From positions 26,655,956 to 26,719,955 of the forward strand of contig CM049312.1 in the NCBI GenBank assembly GCA_026874595.1: a stretch of DNA of 64,000 nt. Reading direction: 5' to 3'. The stretch comes from Sipunculus nudus. Lineage: Eukaryota; Annelida; Sipuncula; Golfingiida; Sipunculidae. Every line of letters begins with the position of its first letter. Within the stretch, counting starts at the first letter, position 1. Made by a program: the position numbers and the translations under genes. Positions 23,769 through 33,300 of this stretch are shown here, in pieces. The notes beneath the pieces are model-generated. The model saw only the letters and a program-made list of their open reading frames with translations. It ran no database searches and had not been told where the DNA came from.

Positions 23769-25250
23769 CACGACTTATTATTTTACTTCCGTAATTCCGA
23801 TATCTGACGTGCTATATCCAGGTGACGGTGCGATAGTCCAACCGCGAATTAATATATTGTTCTCAGAATATAAGGAAAAAAAAAACCCTTAGGACTCAAC
23901 AAGGTTCCCGACAGTTCACGACCAGGCACGCGCATTTCCGAGGCGTGTTACAAAGAATTTAATTCCCTTACAGTGGTCGAATTCCACCAAAGTCAAATAT
24001 CAATTATAATTATGATTAATTATTATTTAAGATGCCGTATTATGTTGGTTTTTTACAACAGAACTCTGTGGGAACCTGCACTACTGTTACTGGCAATTCT
24101 CCGAAAATGACTGCAGCAGTCCCAAAATACAAAGAGATTGTCCGTTGAAGTGCGGTCTTTGCGGTAAGACTCATTTTCATCATTTCAATATTGTTACGAA
24201 GACAAATTGATCAGGGGAAAATTCTGTGCCGAACCCATGTCGGTGGCGCACAAGTCCGGCGTACCAACCGCTTCGCCAGAAAAGCATGCTTCACTAGCGA
24301 GACAGTTCGGTCCGCTTTTATGTCACGCCGTAACCCCCCCCCCCCCCTCTTAAGAGCGTTCTGCTATCAGAACAAGACTATCCCAGGAGTCACCCCTTCG
24401 GTGAACTATTCCCTGGGCCACAAAAATTGCCGTCACGTTGGACGAGCCCCCATTTTGTTACGAAGACAAATTGCTCAGGGGAAAATATCGTGCCGATCCG
24501 GGATTCCCGTAACAATATTGAAATAGTATTGAAATATAATTTGAAACCAAGGTATAACTGTCATTGGTATATAACCAAAACGTGCTCTTGCCAGGACCAA
24601 ACCTGTCCTCACATTTTACAATTAATGTGGAACCGGCATGACAGACCACCTATCTGATAAGACAGCCTGACATTAAGACCACCCTTGGGAGACCAAAAGC
24701 TTCCAGACTGGTTTTATCTGACCTGTCTAATAAGACCACCTGTAAAATACGAACACATTTTGCAACTCCCAAAGTTGGTCGTATTACAAGAGTTTCACTG
24801 TATTTTATCATTCTATAGGTATTTAAAAAGTTCCTTTTACAGTATATAAATACCTCAATTATGCTGAACTTTAAGGGTAAAATCGATGTCGCTTTTATAA
24901 TATAAAGTTATATTATATTATATCATATATATTATATTATATTATATTATACTATATTATATTTTATTTTATTATATGATATTACTAAAATCTTTACATT
25001 TTTCACGAAATAAACATGATTTTAATCGCAAAGTAGCATTGGATTGTATACATTTAAATATGAAACAGTTAAGCAAGTATCTAGTCTTGGAATGATAATG
25101 GCTGATGACATAATAATAGTATAATAAAAGCAATAATTGAATCAGGTAAGTAAGATGTTCATTGCCGCGCTAAGTAATTATAATTTTGTTTTTTTTTCTG
25201 CAGAAAAAGGAGACCGCAACAAACTCTCGTGCAGCCAGAGTGGAAACTAA
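4900..25250 (+). CDS. Secreted CAP-domain protein with EGF-like and ShKT modules (8 exons, 330 aa)
   Basis: Coding exons: 4900-5154, 13423-13686, 17004-17119, 18239-18330, 20966-20989, 22360-22452, 24062-24163, 25204-25250; all introns GT-AG. Residues 1-21 are a signal peptide (hydrophobic core AAALLVFLLVYNV). The CAP domain spans about 62-212: HNKFR at 70-74, SWDNYIASMAQAVAEDC at 86-102, WYNE at 146-149, GHYTQ at 169-173 and FLVCNYFPG at 204-212. A Cys-rich hinge follows (about 218-250), then an EGF-like module (about 251-281) and a six-Cys ShKT module (284-315). Family knowledge: CAP proteins (CRISP, GLIPR, PI15, venom allergens) are extracellular, disulfide-rich and functionally diverse, so no specific activity can be assigned. 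Oddities: a 24-nt microexon, all late introns in phase 1, and Gln instead of the usual Glu in the GENL-like motif. The exon chain gives 993 nt with no frame break. Confidence 0.9.
7990..8735. repeat. Diverged direct tandem duplication, about 375-bp period
   Basis: Two consecutive segments share ordered blocks with an offset of about 376 bp: TCGAAGGGA, CCTTATAAAAA, GTCCAAATTA, TATACATTTT...GTCTTC and GATxGAATTxCCAGAC. Identity is patchy, so the duplication is old. No coding potential. Confidence 0.5.
9690..9886. mobile_element. 197-bp MITE, CAGGGGCGGAT family
   Basis: The left end is CAGGGGCGGATGTATGATTT; the right end, reverse-complemented, is CGGAAGCGGATCCAG. The termini match the element at 41950-42092. 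Flanks AAAGA and AAAGG are a near-match 5-bp duplication. The interior has short AAAAAGGTT-like repeats. Confidence 0.55.
13423..13686 (+). CDS. CAP gene, coding exon 2 (core of CAP domain)
   Basis: 88 codons, phase 0 at both ends, acceptor ttaacag and donor CAG|gtaagg. It encodes residues 86-173, including WYNE and the complete GHYTQ motif. G-Q-S (120-122) sits where CAP proteins usually carry G-E-N. Confidence 0.9.
14588..16198. mobile_element. 1.6-kb non-autonomous DNA transposon with perfect 5-bp target duplication
   Basis: The left end is CAGTGGCGTATCCAGGATTT. The right end, reverse-complemented, is CAGAGGCGTATTCATAGGGG. Identical GGTAT duplications flank it at 14583-14587 and 16199-16203. 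Both subterminal regions are G/C-rich (GGGGCGCA on the left; poly-G then CGCCC at 16149-16181), while the interior is AT-rich with three (AT)n tracts. A 102-codon frame at 15427-15735 is Lys/Arg-rich but unrecognised. The termini belong to the same family as 9690-9886 and 41950-42092. Confidence 0.65.
14896..14980. repeat. (AT)n microsatellite
   Basis: Interrupted AT dinucleotide tract of about 85 bp inside the 14588-16198 transposon. Shorter tracts lie at 14651-14673 and 15881-15912. Confidence 0.9.
17004..17119 (+). CDS. CAP gene, coding exon 3 (end of CAP domain)
   Basis: 116 nt, enters in phase 0 and leaves in phase 2, donor CCGG|gtgagc. It encodes the segment after GHYTQ, including YLVGCGHTIC and the closing FLVCNYFPG strand. 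Confidence 0.9.
17863..17990. mobile_element. Transposon-end fragments of the CAGGGGCGGA family
   Basis: At 17863-17878 the sequence TGTATCCGCTCCTG is a right terminus; at 17940-17950 CAGGGGCGGAC is a left terminus followed by GATTCTAGAAAGGGAC and poly-G. No complete pair with target duplication was found, so these are fragments or nested ends inside CAP intron 3. Confidence 0.4.
18239..18330 (+). CDS. CAP gene, coding exon 4 (Cys-rich hinge)
   Basis: 92 nt between acceptor ctcag and donor TTCG|gtaagt, leaving in phase 1. It encodes HPYEKGPACSQCTSDESWC and CKNKLCF, resembling the PYxxGxxCSxC hinge that follows CAP domains in PI15/GLIPR/CRISP proteins. Confidence 0.88.
18331..20965 (+). other. 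CAP gene intron 4
   Basis: Begins gtaagt and ends tttag. At 18434-18480 it has a CAGGGGCGAATTCATG transposon-like end with poly-G. At 19451-19693 there is an 80-codon frame with a good start context (GCCATGG) and AATAAA at 19952 and 19976; no homology is recognised. Confidence 0.7.
20966..20989 (+). CDS. CAP gene, coding exon 5 (24-nt microexon)
   Basis: Acceptor ttttag, donor TGTG|gtaagtg, phase 1 on both sides. It encodes the junction Gly plus NSCQGAC. Skipping it would keep the frame. Support comes from consensus splice sites, frame continuity and two added Cys that continue the hinge. Confidence 0.75.
21358..21840 (+). pseudogene. Degraded non-LTR retrotransposon reverse transcriptase fragment
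   Basis: Frames interrupted by stops and shifts read, in order, WISQNLLKLNTDK, then VPTNSARNLGVIL, NKSFYHLRNVARIKGFLT, APLQRAQNTAGRLVT and HITSRLKELHWLPV. This series is the thumb/C-terminal part of reverse transcriptases of CR1/Jockey-like LINEs. It is a dead 5'-truncated copy in CAP intron 5. The assignment rests on recognising this motif series; no functional frame remains. Confidence 0.7.
22360..22452 (+). CDS. CAP gene, coding exon 6 (EGF-like module)
   Basis: 93 nt, phase 1 on both sides, acceptor ttttgtag. It encodes CKLKCKNCG, then CRCECKPGWMGSDCS. The C-x-C-x-C and GW-x-G-x-x-C spacing is EGF-like. A single symmetric exon carrying one module fits exon shuffling. Confidence 0.85.
22487..22603. 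repeat. Compound (CA)n(TA)n microsatellite
   Basis: An AC dinucleotide tract (to about 22546) passes directly into an AT tract (to about 22600), 35 bp downstream of the EGF exon donor site. Confidence 0.9.
22917..23180. repeat. Direct tandem duplication, 134-bp period
   Basis: ATTAATAAATG, TTTTGATATAATGTCATTTA and GCCGACTGCTGTTA recur in the same order at 22917 and 23051, about 90% identical by eye. Located in CAP intron 6. Confidence 0.75.
23693..23766. repeat. (AT)n microsatellite
   Basis: About 74 bp of uninterrupted AT dinucleotides in CAP intron 6. Confidence 0.9.
24062..24163 (+). CDS. CAP gene, coding exon 7 (ShKT module)
   Basis: 102 nt, phase 1 on both sides, acceptor ttacaacag and donor TGCG|gtaaga. 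It encodes six cysteines at 284, 290, 299, 308, 312 and 315 with the closing CPLKCGLC, the ShKT signature. ShKT modules occur in many secreted animal proteins, including enzymes and CRISP relatives; here it is a C-terminal module and there is no evidence that it is a toxin. Confidence 0.85.
24192..24514. mobile_element. Solo-LTR-like element (TGTTACG...CGTAACA)
   Basis: 323 bp bounded by TGTTACG and CGTAACA, with ATAT flanks at 24188-24191 and 24515-24518 as a 4-bp target duplication. TG...CA ends and this short inverted terminus are typical of Ty3/Gypsy LTRs. The first about 44 bp (ACGAAGACAAATTGATCAGG) recur near the other end at about 24458, which an ordinary LTR would not show; a terminal rearrangement or a MITE is possible. 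A C-tract lies at 24333-24346. Confidence 0.5.
24902..24975. repeat. Degenerate (TTATA)n low-complexity tract
   Basis: Pentamer-like TTATA/TATAT repeats in CAP intron 7. Confidence 0.75.
25204..25250 (+). CDS. CAP gene, coding exon 8 (C-terminus)
   Basis: Acceptor ttttctgcag preceded by a T-run, entering in phase 1. It encodes a 15-residue polar tail ending CSQSGN and the TAA at 25248-25250. Confidence 0.85.
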
Positions 25251-27569
25251 CGACCTGCATCGGAGATCATAATGTCTTCATGTTCTTTATTTGATCGGAA
25301 AAAGATAATTTCAGTTTTAACTCCTTGTTAAGATACATTTGTAAATAATCCACAGATAAACTTAAAGGGGTTGTGACATATAATCAGATGTTTTACGGAA
25401 ACATGACTTTACATCGGCGTTTTTTTTTTGGAGTCTAAAAGAATACTCGTGATATTTCAACCGGTCATATTAGCAGGGGCGTCAATACAGGAGGAATTGG
25501 AGAGTATATATCCCCCACATTTAAGCAAGGGGTAGGGGGATGGTCAATTAGGTCATCAACCAGTTATTCAGAGAATAGTATTAATATATTGGAAATGGAA
25601 TATATTAATAATCAGAATTAAACTTTGGTTCCACGTCTAAGTTTACTATTTATATACCTAAACTTGGTTTATGATAAACTGATACCAGAAACATACTTTT
25701 TTAATACTTTATATTTACCTGTTATATATTTGAAATGTGTCACACAGATTAAACCCTTCCGAACGCCTGTGAGTCCCCCCCCCCTCCCCGTCACTGAAGA
25801 TAAATTTACGCCACGGCACAATTACTTTTTTAAAATTTACTGGTGGGATCCCATTCGCGATCCGTTTTCTCATTATCCCTTGTTTTTTTTCCGTTTATTT
25901 AAACCAGAAACCTGAAATTTTTGGAAAGAAATATTATGACAAAAATATATTATGCATAAAAATGCCTTTTCAACAGGGCAGAACTGGCTTTTGACAGAAA
26001 AAAAGGCCATACGCATTGCTTACATTTATATATAAACACATACAAATTGGCAAAGCTATACGAGGCATTATTCGGTTTTTCAGATGCATTCGATTTAGAT
26101 AGTGTAAAATATTTTGTAATGCTTTTGGGATTGGTTATTAATGTTAATGCATTGTTTTATTTACTCGAACATGTATTTTAACCATACGAATATATTATAT
26201 TTAACACATCAGTCATAAAATGGTAAGTTCCTTATGCACTCCGAATGTCAACTTTGCAACCCCCCCCCCCCGGCTTATCAAAAATTATACTTTGATTTTC
26301 GGTTGTATTTTTCGCCTAATAGTTTATACTTTACAATTAAAAACCGACACCTTTCCTCCTATCTGTTAATACACTCGAAACATTTTTCTTCTCACATTTT
26401 CTTTTGGTAAGGGCTACTGTAAACGGATAACAGTTAAGGAGATCCCAGTGAGGAAGCCCCTCATTAACTGAATTACTTTATATATATGCAGGGGTATATC
26501 CAGCATTTTGGAAAAGGGTGGATGGGTGAGTGGAAGGAAACACGCAAGAAGATTAATGCGAAACCCTTAAAACAGTCATCAGGTAAAAAAAAAAGGTGTA
26601 TTGGACACAAATGTTGGTTTGAAACCCTTAAAAATGATTTTTTGGCTGAAGGGGGGTGGGGGGGGGGGGGGGTAAAAACATTTATGAAAGTTTAGTGTGT
26701 TATGGTAGACTCTGAATTGGTCATAAACGGAGAGAGACTCAAAACCCGGCGCTGTTTTTTGGTATTCATCATATACTTATATATTGAAAGATTTAAGGTC
26801 GGAAAAAGGGGGCGTGCCCTCCCTGCCCCCCCCCCCACCCTACCCCCCAACCCCCATCCCCCAACCCCCCTCCCTTCCCCATCCCTATCCGCCTTTGATC
26901 AGCATGTTAGCAATGGGTGTTAGGGTTATCTTGAGACTTGAACATAATATATGCATGATATTTAGCATAATCTTTTGACTAGCAGTTGTTTGAAGGACTG
27001 TACGATATATACTGTAATGTTATTTTTGTCATTTAACAATTTAATACGTTTTATTTTATCAGTTTAGTTGAAATGACAATATGGAGCAAAACACCATGCC
27101 TGAATGGTATCCTAATTGTGATAGCACTTAAGTTTTAAGGAAATGGTAGTAATATTAATTTGCAATAATCTCCAGTGATGCATTATACACTTCTTAGGTT
27201 TCATTTTTGATAAGAACATTTATTGCCATCATTAAACATATTTAATTCAACTTTTGATTGATTTTGATTTATGCATTTAATTAATAAAAAGTGCACTAAA
27301 TGCTTAAGGGGAATATTAAAACATGCATTAAAATGTATTCTCTTTAGTGTATGGTAAATATATTTACGACAGCGTACTAACAGTGTTTTATTTGATTACT
27401 TGCCTTTACCTGGCATTAGCGAAAGTATTTTTTTCAAATGGTGTAGGGTTTATATATATATATATACATTATTAATGGTTTAGCCATGCTTGTCTGTTGT
27501 ATGACGTGTATTAGATAGGTCTACTTATTTATTATGTTATTATAAATATGTCGGTTCCTCTAAAAAGCG

Positions 27570-27662
<93 letters not shown>

Positions 27663-29608
27663 TTATCTGGAAATTAAATGATGCATCATTAAACGCTTAC
27701 TTACAAACTGGTATATCTTTTTATTTGTACATTAATTCGAACATTGTTGAGGAATTCCCGTTATAACGAGTAACACACCGACATTGTTATTAGTTCTACA
27801 TGAGGGTGGTAGATGTCACCACTTTCTAGTTGACATGTGCTCAGGAAAAATCAGATACTTTTTCACAGATACTTTTCATTTAATATTTGATTTAACTTAA
27901 AAAGAGACAGTCTTGTTAAGGAAAAAAAAAAACAGACATATCCCCAGAGCACGGATTCCACTGGTTGGACTAATCTGAAACAACATGATCCCTTCAGACG
28001 AATAAATTTGCTTAACCCTAACGTGAAAGAAAATGGTGACTGTTCACACTGTCCTCTTACTGTGTTTCAAACAGATAGAGCCACATAAAGCTTTTTTTAA
28101 AGTGTGTGGGTGTTTCTATGTGAGAGAGAAATTATCTGACTTTGATGTTCCCCCATGATATATTTTCTTGCGGTATATTAATGTCTCTCCTTTTGTATTT
28201 CCTTGGAAGGATCTATTCCGATATCTGATATCTTTTTAACAAAAGACGGTCTCTCCAACCTTCCATATCGAAAAATAGCCTAGGAAACTCATATAGGTTG
28301 ATAGGACGCATGAGAAACAAACCCGTGTGACACGAGCGTACTCAGAGAACAGCGTCTAAGGCAAGAATCTATTTCCTCCAATCAATCTCCAATCGATCTA
28401 TTTGTTGGCATTGGATGCATATCAGTTAACGTTTTTAGTCCACGCCCAAATCCTCAAATTATAGTAGGATGATATAAGTTGTCCGGAATATTATGATATG
28501 GTTACATCCTTTTTAGATGGACTGAATATACATTTTGCAATAACTGACACTGCAATTCCGTCATGTGAGCACTAGTAACCCTTCCAGAACCTTATCTTGG
28601 CGACACCAAAGCCACTTAAGACAGATACTTTGAATAAGCTTTATTTAATCAATAGCCTAGTCGTAATCTAAGTTGTATATTTTAATAAGTTTTGGTGATG
28701 AAAACCGCTTCCATGTTTTCAATGCCCATAATTATTTATACTTACTTCGAAGTTCCCCTATTGGTTTCCATACAGTATGGGCCAATAAGGCGTAATCCTT
28801 TCATATATTTTTTAAATAATATGGCAAGTATCCCAAGTCCATCCTGGGCCGGCCAACGCTGGATTATACCCGCTTAGACGCCTCGGTTCCTGCCTACAGA
28901 GACCGACCATGTTTCCAGCACAGGCTGGCTTCTCCGGTCCCATTGAGACGTACCCCCTCCCCCCCCCCCCCCCCGGTCCCCTTATGCTTGATACCGGACA
29001 CCAAACACGGTTATTATACCCCCTTAGGTGTTTCTCATAAAACAATTAAGAATAATTATATATCTAGTACAACACATAACCTTGCGTTTTACATTTTTAT
29101 TAACAATATATTTACAGGTATGACTGATAATATTTTATTGTATTTTAAATACGATATATTTATGACTTATTCTACGTATGACAAAGCTAACATGGCAAGG
29201 TCAACGCTCATTTCATGACAATGATTCTAAGAATAAATGTGATGCCCTTCAAAAACTCCCTTTCTTCTCTGCAGATTGGTATATCACGGGAATACACGAA
29301 AAAAAAAAATAATGAAGATTGGCACATGGCGCTGATATGTCCCGGTATTATTATCGTTGACTTGTACCCTGGATCATTTCTCTAGCTTACCCCCACGACC
29401 GTCAGTAGACAGACATTATATTTCTAAAATTACCCATATTGCACAGGAGCGGAAATGAAGTTCAAGTACTCCAAACTGTGTTTTAAGGAATGTAAAAAAA
29501 CACAAAATGATGACATTAAACCGTAAAGCATTTCCTTTAAGTTATATCAATCCATGATCGCTTTTGAGAGTTATGAGATCGATTATATAGATAAATACCC
29601 GAAATGCC
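25251..29608. other. Intergenic between two convergent genes
   Basis: 3' flank of the CAP gene on the left and of the p47phox-like gene on the right. Candidate polyadenylation signals: ATTAAA at 25617-25622 for the plus-strand gene, and AATAAA on the minus strand at 29134-29139 and 29096-29101 for the other. Transposon ends of the CAGGGGCG type are seen near 25475 and 26489, with poly-C/G tracts at 26261-26272, 26646-26671, 26825-26880 and 28952-28975. No gene recognised. Confidence 0.6.
27571..27660. repeat. (AT)n microsatellite, about 90 bp
   Basis: Longest uninterrupted AT dinucleotide tract in the window, in the intergenic region. Confidence 0.95.
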
Positions 29609-30322
29609 TCATGACTGGCCAGCGAGCAATTTCTCCAAATGTTTACGTTTGCCAGTGAGGCTCAATTTAGAGGGGTCGTCGACTGGAGGCTGATTATGAT
29701 GATTTCGACGTTGAGCTCGTGGTGACGCGATTGGATTTTGCTGTTCAGAAGATGTGACTGGTTTTACTTTTACTGGAGGCTTTGGTTTTTCAGCGACTTG
29801 TGGTTGGCCAGATGCGGTATCAGTTTGCTGTATTCTGGGCCGCAGAGCTTGTCTGCCGTTGTGTTTGTCATCAACTCGCTTTAGGTTATCTCTAGCGCTC
29901 AAAATGTTATGTTGCTGTATACTAGGAGAGGCAGTGTGCTCTACGGGAGTAAAATGTCTATTTTCTATCGGTGATTGAGGACGATTCATACCCCTTGGTT
30001 TCGGGGGTGTGGTTGGACCTGAGGGTTTGCGCGGAACTAACGGTGGCGCCGTCTGTTGAGCAGGGCTAGAACCATTAGTTCTTGGTGGACGGACGGGTGC
30101 GGATGGTTTGGGTTCGGGTTGCTTCTTGTCCATAAGATTGACGTAATCCTTGAGAGGAACTTCCACCTCATCATAGTCGTCCTCGGGGTCATCCCCGGGG
30201 TCATTCCTTTGGTCATTCCTCTGTAAAGGACTATGCATTGGTATGTAACTGCCCATTGAGCTTACACTTTCAGCCTTGGGGCTTCCGTGTCCAGTCCGTG
30301 TGCCGTTGACAACATGAGAATC
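29609..30322 (-). CDS. p47phox-like gene, last coding exon (proline-rich tail)
   Basis: Acceptor ttttgatgcag, phase 0, 237 codons plus TGA at 29611-29609. It contains an acidic patch (DDPEDDYDEVEV), YVNL at 394-397 fitting the Grb2-type pYxN SH2 ligand, several PxxP runs (PSAPVRPPR, PPLVPRKP, EKPKPPVKVKP) and a C-terminal basic helix-like KRKHLEKLLAGQS. In p47phox the tail PxxP plus following helix docks p67phox. Confidence 0.88.
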   Translation of the reverse strand, partial: DSHVVNGTRTGHGSPKAESVSSMGSYIPMHSPLQRNDQRNDPGDDPEDDYDEVEVPLKDYVNLMDKKQPEPKPSAPVRPPRTNGSSPAQQTAPPLVPRKPSGPTTPPKPRGMNRPQSPIENRHFTPVEHTASPSIQQHNILSARDNLKRVDDKHNGRQALRPRIQQTDTASGQPQVAEKPKPPVKVKPVTSSEQQNPIASPRAQRRNHHNQPPVDDPSKLSLTGKRKHLEKLLAGQS

Positions 30323-33300
30323 CTGCATCAAAATTTCAAGATTGTGTTAACATTATTATACGTGACACTTCTACATAATATTAATGAAAAAATGATAAAT
30401 AATGTGAAAATAATGAACAAAATAATATATAAATTATTCTTTAGAATATTAACCGAATGGTGTTTGATAACCCTGTGTTTGAGGGTTTTGTGGATCTATC
30501 AGGTGTACAGGTACCGAATTTCTGACGTAGTTAATGTACTTTTACCCACAGTATGATGCACTGGGCCAAAATAAATAAAAGGTTTGGTTCTCAGACATCG
30601 TGCGCGTCAATATTACCCCCCCCCCCCCCCATCAAATATGTTTATTTTTATCCTCAATAGAACTTACCAATTTTGAGCTCCAGTCGCTCGGACATTTCTT
30701 TTAGCAAGATATAATTATACAATTTAGATAAGATTTCCTATGTTGTGTAGTGCTTTTTACTGTTAAGCAAAACAATTTTGGCATCATCGTGCTTTTTCCA
30801 GATCATGTGACATTTTTATCGAAACTTAGAAAAAATAGGATAAAAAAAGTCCCCGCGCACTGAATTTCTGAAAAGTGCATGAGAAACCCACTTTTTTTTG
30901 GCCTTAATGGTTTGTATTAATATTAGCATAGAAGACAACGTCATAGCTCAGAGAACTAAAATTATCGGAGGATGGCAGCCGAGATACAACAACCAAAGGC
31001 GACATCTAACGGGAAGTTTAAGTTTACGTTTAACTTTGGCTAACTAAATTGCATTTTATTCAATATTCAGGCAATGACACCCACCTTAATGCATGCAAAA
31101 TCAAATATTTTTCATTATGATTATATAAGTAACTCAAATCAAATAATATATGCATTCCTACTCCTATTAATAAATGTTCCTGTTGTATTCTAATTGAAGT
31201 ACTCAGATTGGTTAAGAACATATTTGTTCCTATACACGTGACATTATATACGTGACATAATATACGTGACATTATTTACTTGACATTTTCTACCGGACAT
31301 CCAAAAGTCGTGTAGCACAGTAACGTAAACACGGCTCAGCACAGTCAGTCTGTATTAGATAAAGAAGGAAGAATACTATTGCAGTAAGCATTGTCACTAT
31401 GCAATTTAAATATCTCACATGTATGAAACTGATGAAAGTAATATTTGCGTTAGAAATGAAAACCGCAGATACAGAGTCCAGAGGGTTAACAACTCTGGGA
31501 TAAGATGTACTTGTTAACCGAAAGACGCGAGTAAATTGTTTTTGTTGCAAGAAAAAAAAATATAAGCAAGTATTGTTTTTTGGAAGGCACTAACCGCAAT
31601 TGTAACAAAGGTCTTGGATGTTAAAGTACACTAGATCAACGTCAGTAGGACTTGAGAAGAGTGGGGCATAGGGACAACGTTATCCTACTAGAGTGGGGCC
31701 CCAAGGAGAATGTAAACCTGGGAAAAAGTTGAGGATACCACGCTGCCTTTCAATGCACGCGGTTTTTTCTGCGGTGCGATTCTGACCGCCAACGCACCGC
31801 TATCGCACCGCAGAAAAATCGCGTTCATGGAAACGGTGCTGTTAACGCCTAATTCAGGGAAAGCACCCCTAAACAACGTTTACAATGAAGTTGAGAAAGC
31901 AAAACAAAGATGTCTTTGAAGACGAAGGGCACCAGGGCTACGTACATGATGATAATTGTAGGTTTTCTGGTGGGACAGGAGAAAACATTTGTCTGATGAG
32001 GGGGAGAGTGTGAAGGCAACTTTATCTCTTAAACACGGGCAAAAGCAAGTAAGAACATTAGCCTTTGAAGCAGAAGAGGAGACAAACAATTGCTTTACAA
32101 TGAGCAGAAGGCAAGCGTTTTAACTAAGAAGAATGCAAAAGTATGAGTTATTTAGGCATGTAAAGGACCATTTAAAACCGTAAAAACATTACACTCCCCA
32201 CGCAGCGGTTTTATACTCTGCAGTCTTTCTATATCTCTTTTGCTTTCATCACTGTTTTCTGTAGCATGATTTTCCGGGTTTCACCACCAGGGCTCGCTCA
32301 AGACAAAGTATTGGAATCAGACCAATGAGAGCATAGTGTCAAATTGTGCATCCAGCTCCTTGCTTCAAACCCCCTGGAAACGCACTATCATTGGTTTTAA
32401 TTCGTGTCCATGAGCCAGCTGTGGTGTAGAACCCCCCCCCCCCCCCCCACCACCAAAAAAAAAAAAAAATAAAAAACTTGCTATGCAAAGCAGCGGGTAC
32501 ATCGAAGGAGATTTGAAACAACTGAAGTCTATAACTGCAAAGGTTTGGAGTTTATTGAAGCATGTGAAGGGGAAGCTTTAACAGTCACTGTTGAAGTAGC
32601 ACAGCCAGACAAGCGTGAATATTAATACATGAAAGACGGCAGTCAGTACACTCTGCCAGTTATACCTTAAACGGTGTGTAAGACTTTTTCGTTTTGCTCT
32701 TCTGCAAGCACAATAATAAAACAAAGGTATTTATCATTGTTATTATATGACACAGTAGCATGCACTTACTATTAGTCTATTCCCATAAGTCGTCCAACAT
32801 TCATTTTCACTTCTTTATACCTAAAACATATGCCATTTAAAACGTAAATTGCTGCGTGTACTATAAATCGCCTATGATGAGGTTCCCCCAGGTGTTCCAT
32901 GTTCCTTTATGACCAAAGCATTACACTGTTAGTACATAGGTGTATTAATGATGAAGGTATACGAAGCGTTACGAAATCTCACTACCTGAAAATCCTACGT
33001 TATTTACTAGGTATCATTTAAAGATAATTTAAAAAAAGAGATTAGTAGATTAGTTACTATTGAATTAGTGTGAACTCAATTTAATGAGCGACACATACTT
33101 TGTTGGGAGTACTTGAGACCTACCTGTGAAACTTTGCCTCTGCTTATTGCCGAAGTACTTGGAGCGGCAGGGTCATCCCTTGAGAATGTTTTGTATATAG
33201 ACAGATCTCTCTCCCGCCTCGTCCGCCCGTACGTACTACGGATCGTACAGCTACAATCAGAGAATAACCACTGAAGCGATTCTTGTACCATTTGTTCCCC

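Noticed and set aside
30287-30556. 89-codon plus-strand frame opposite the last exon of the p47phox-like gene
   Set aside because: Shadow of the minus-strand exon and AT-rich intron; no similarity recognised.
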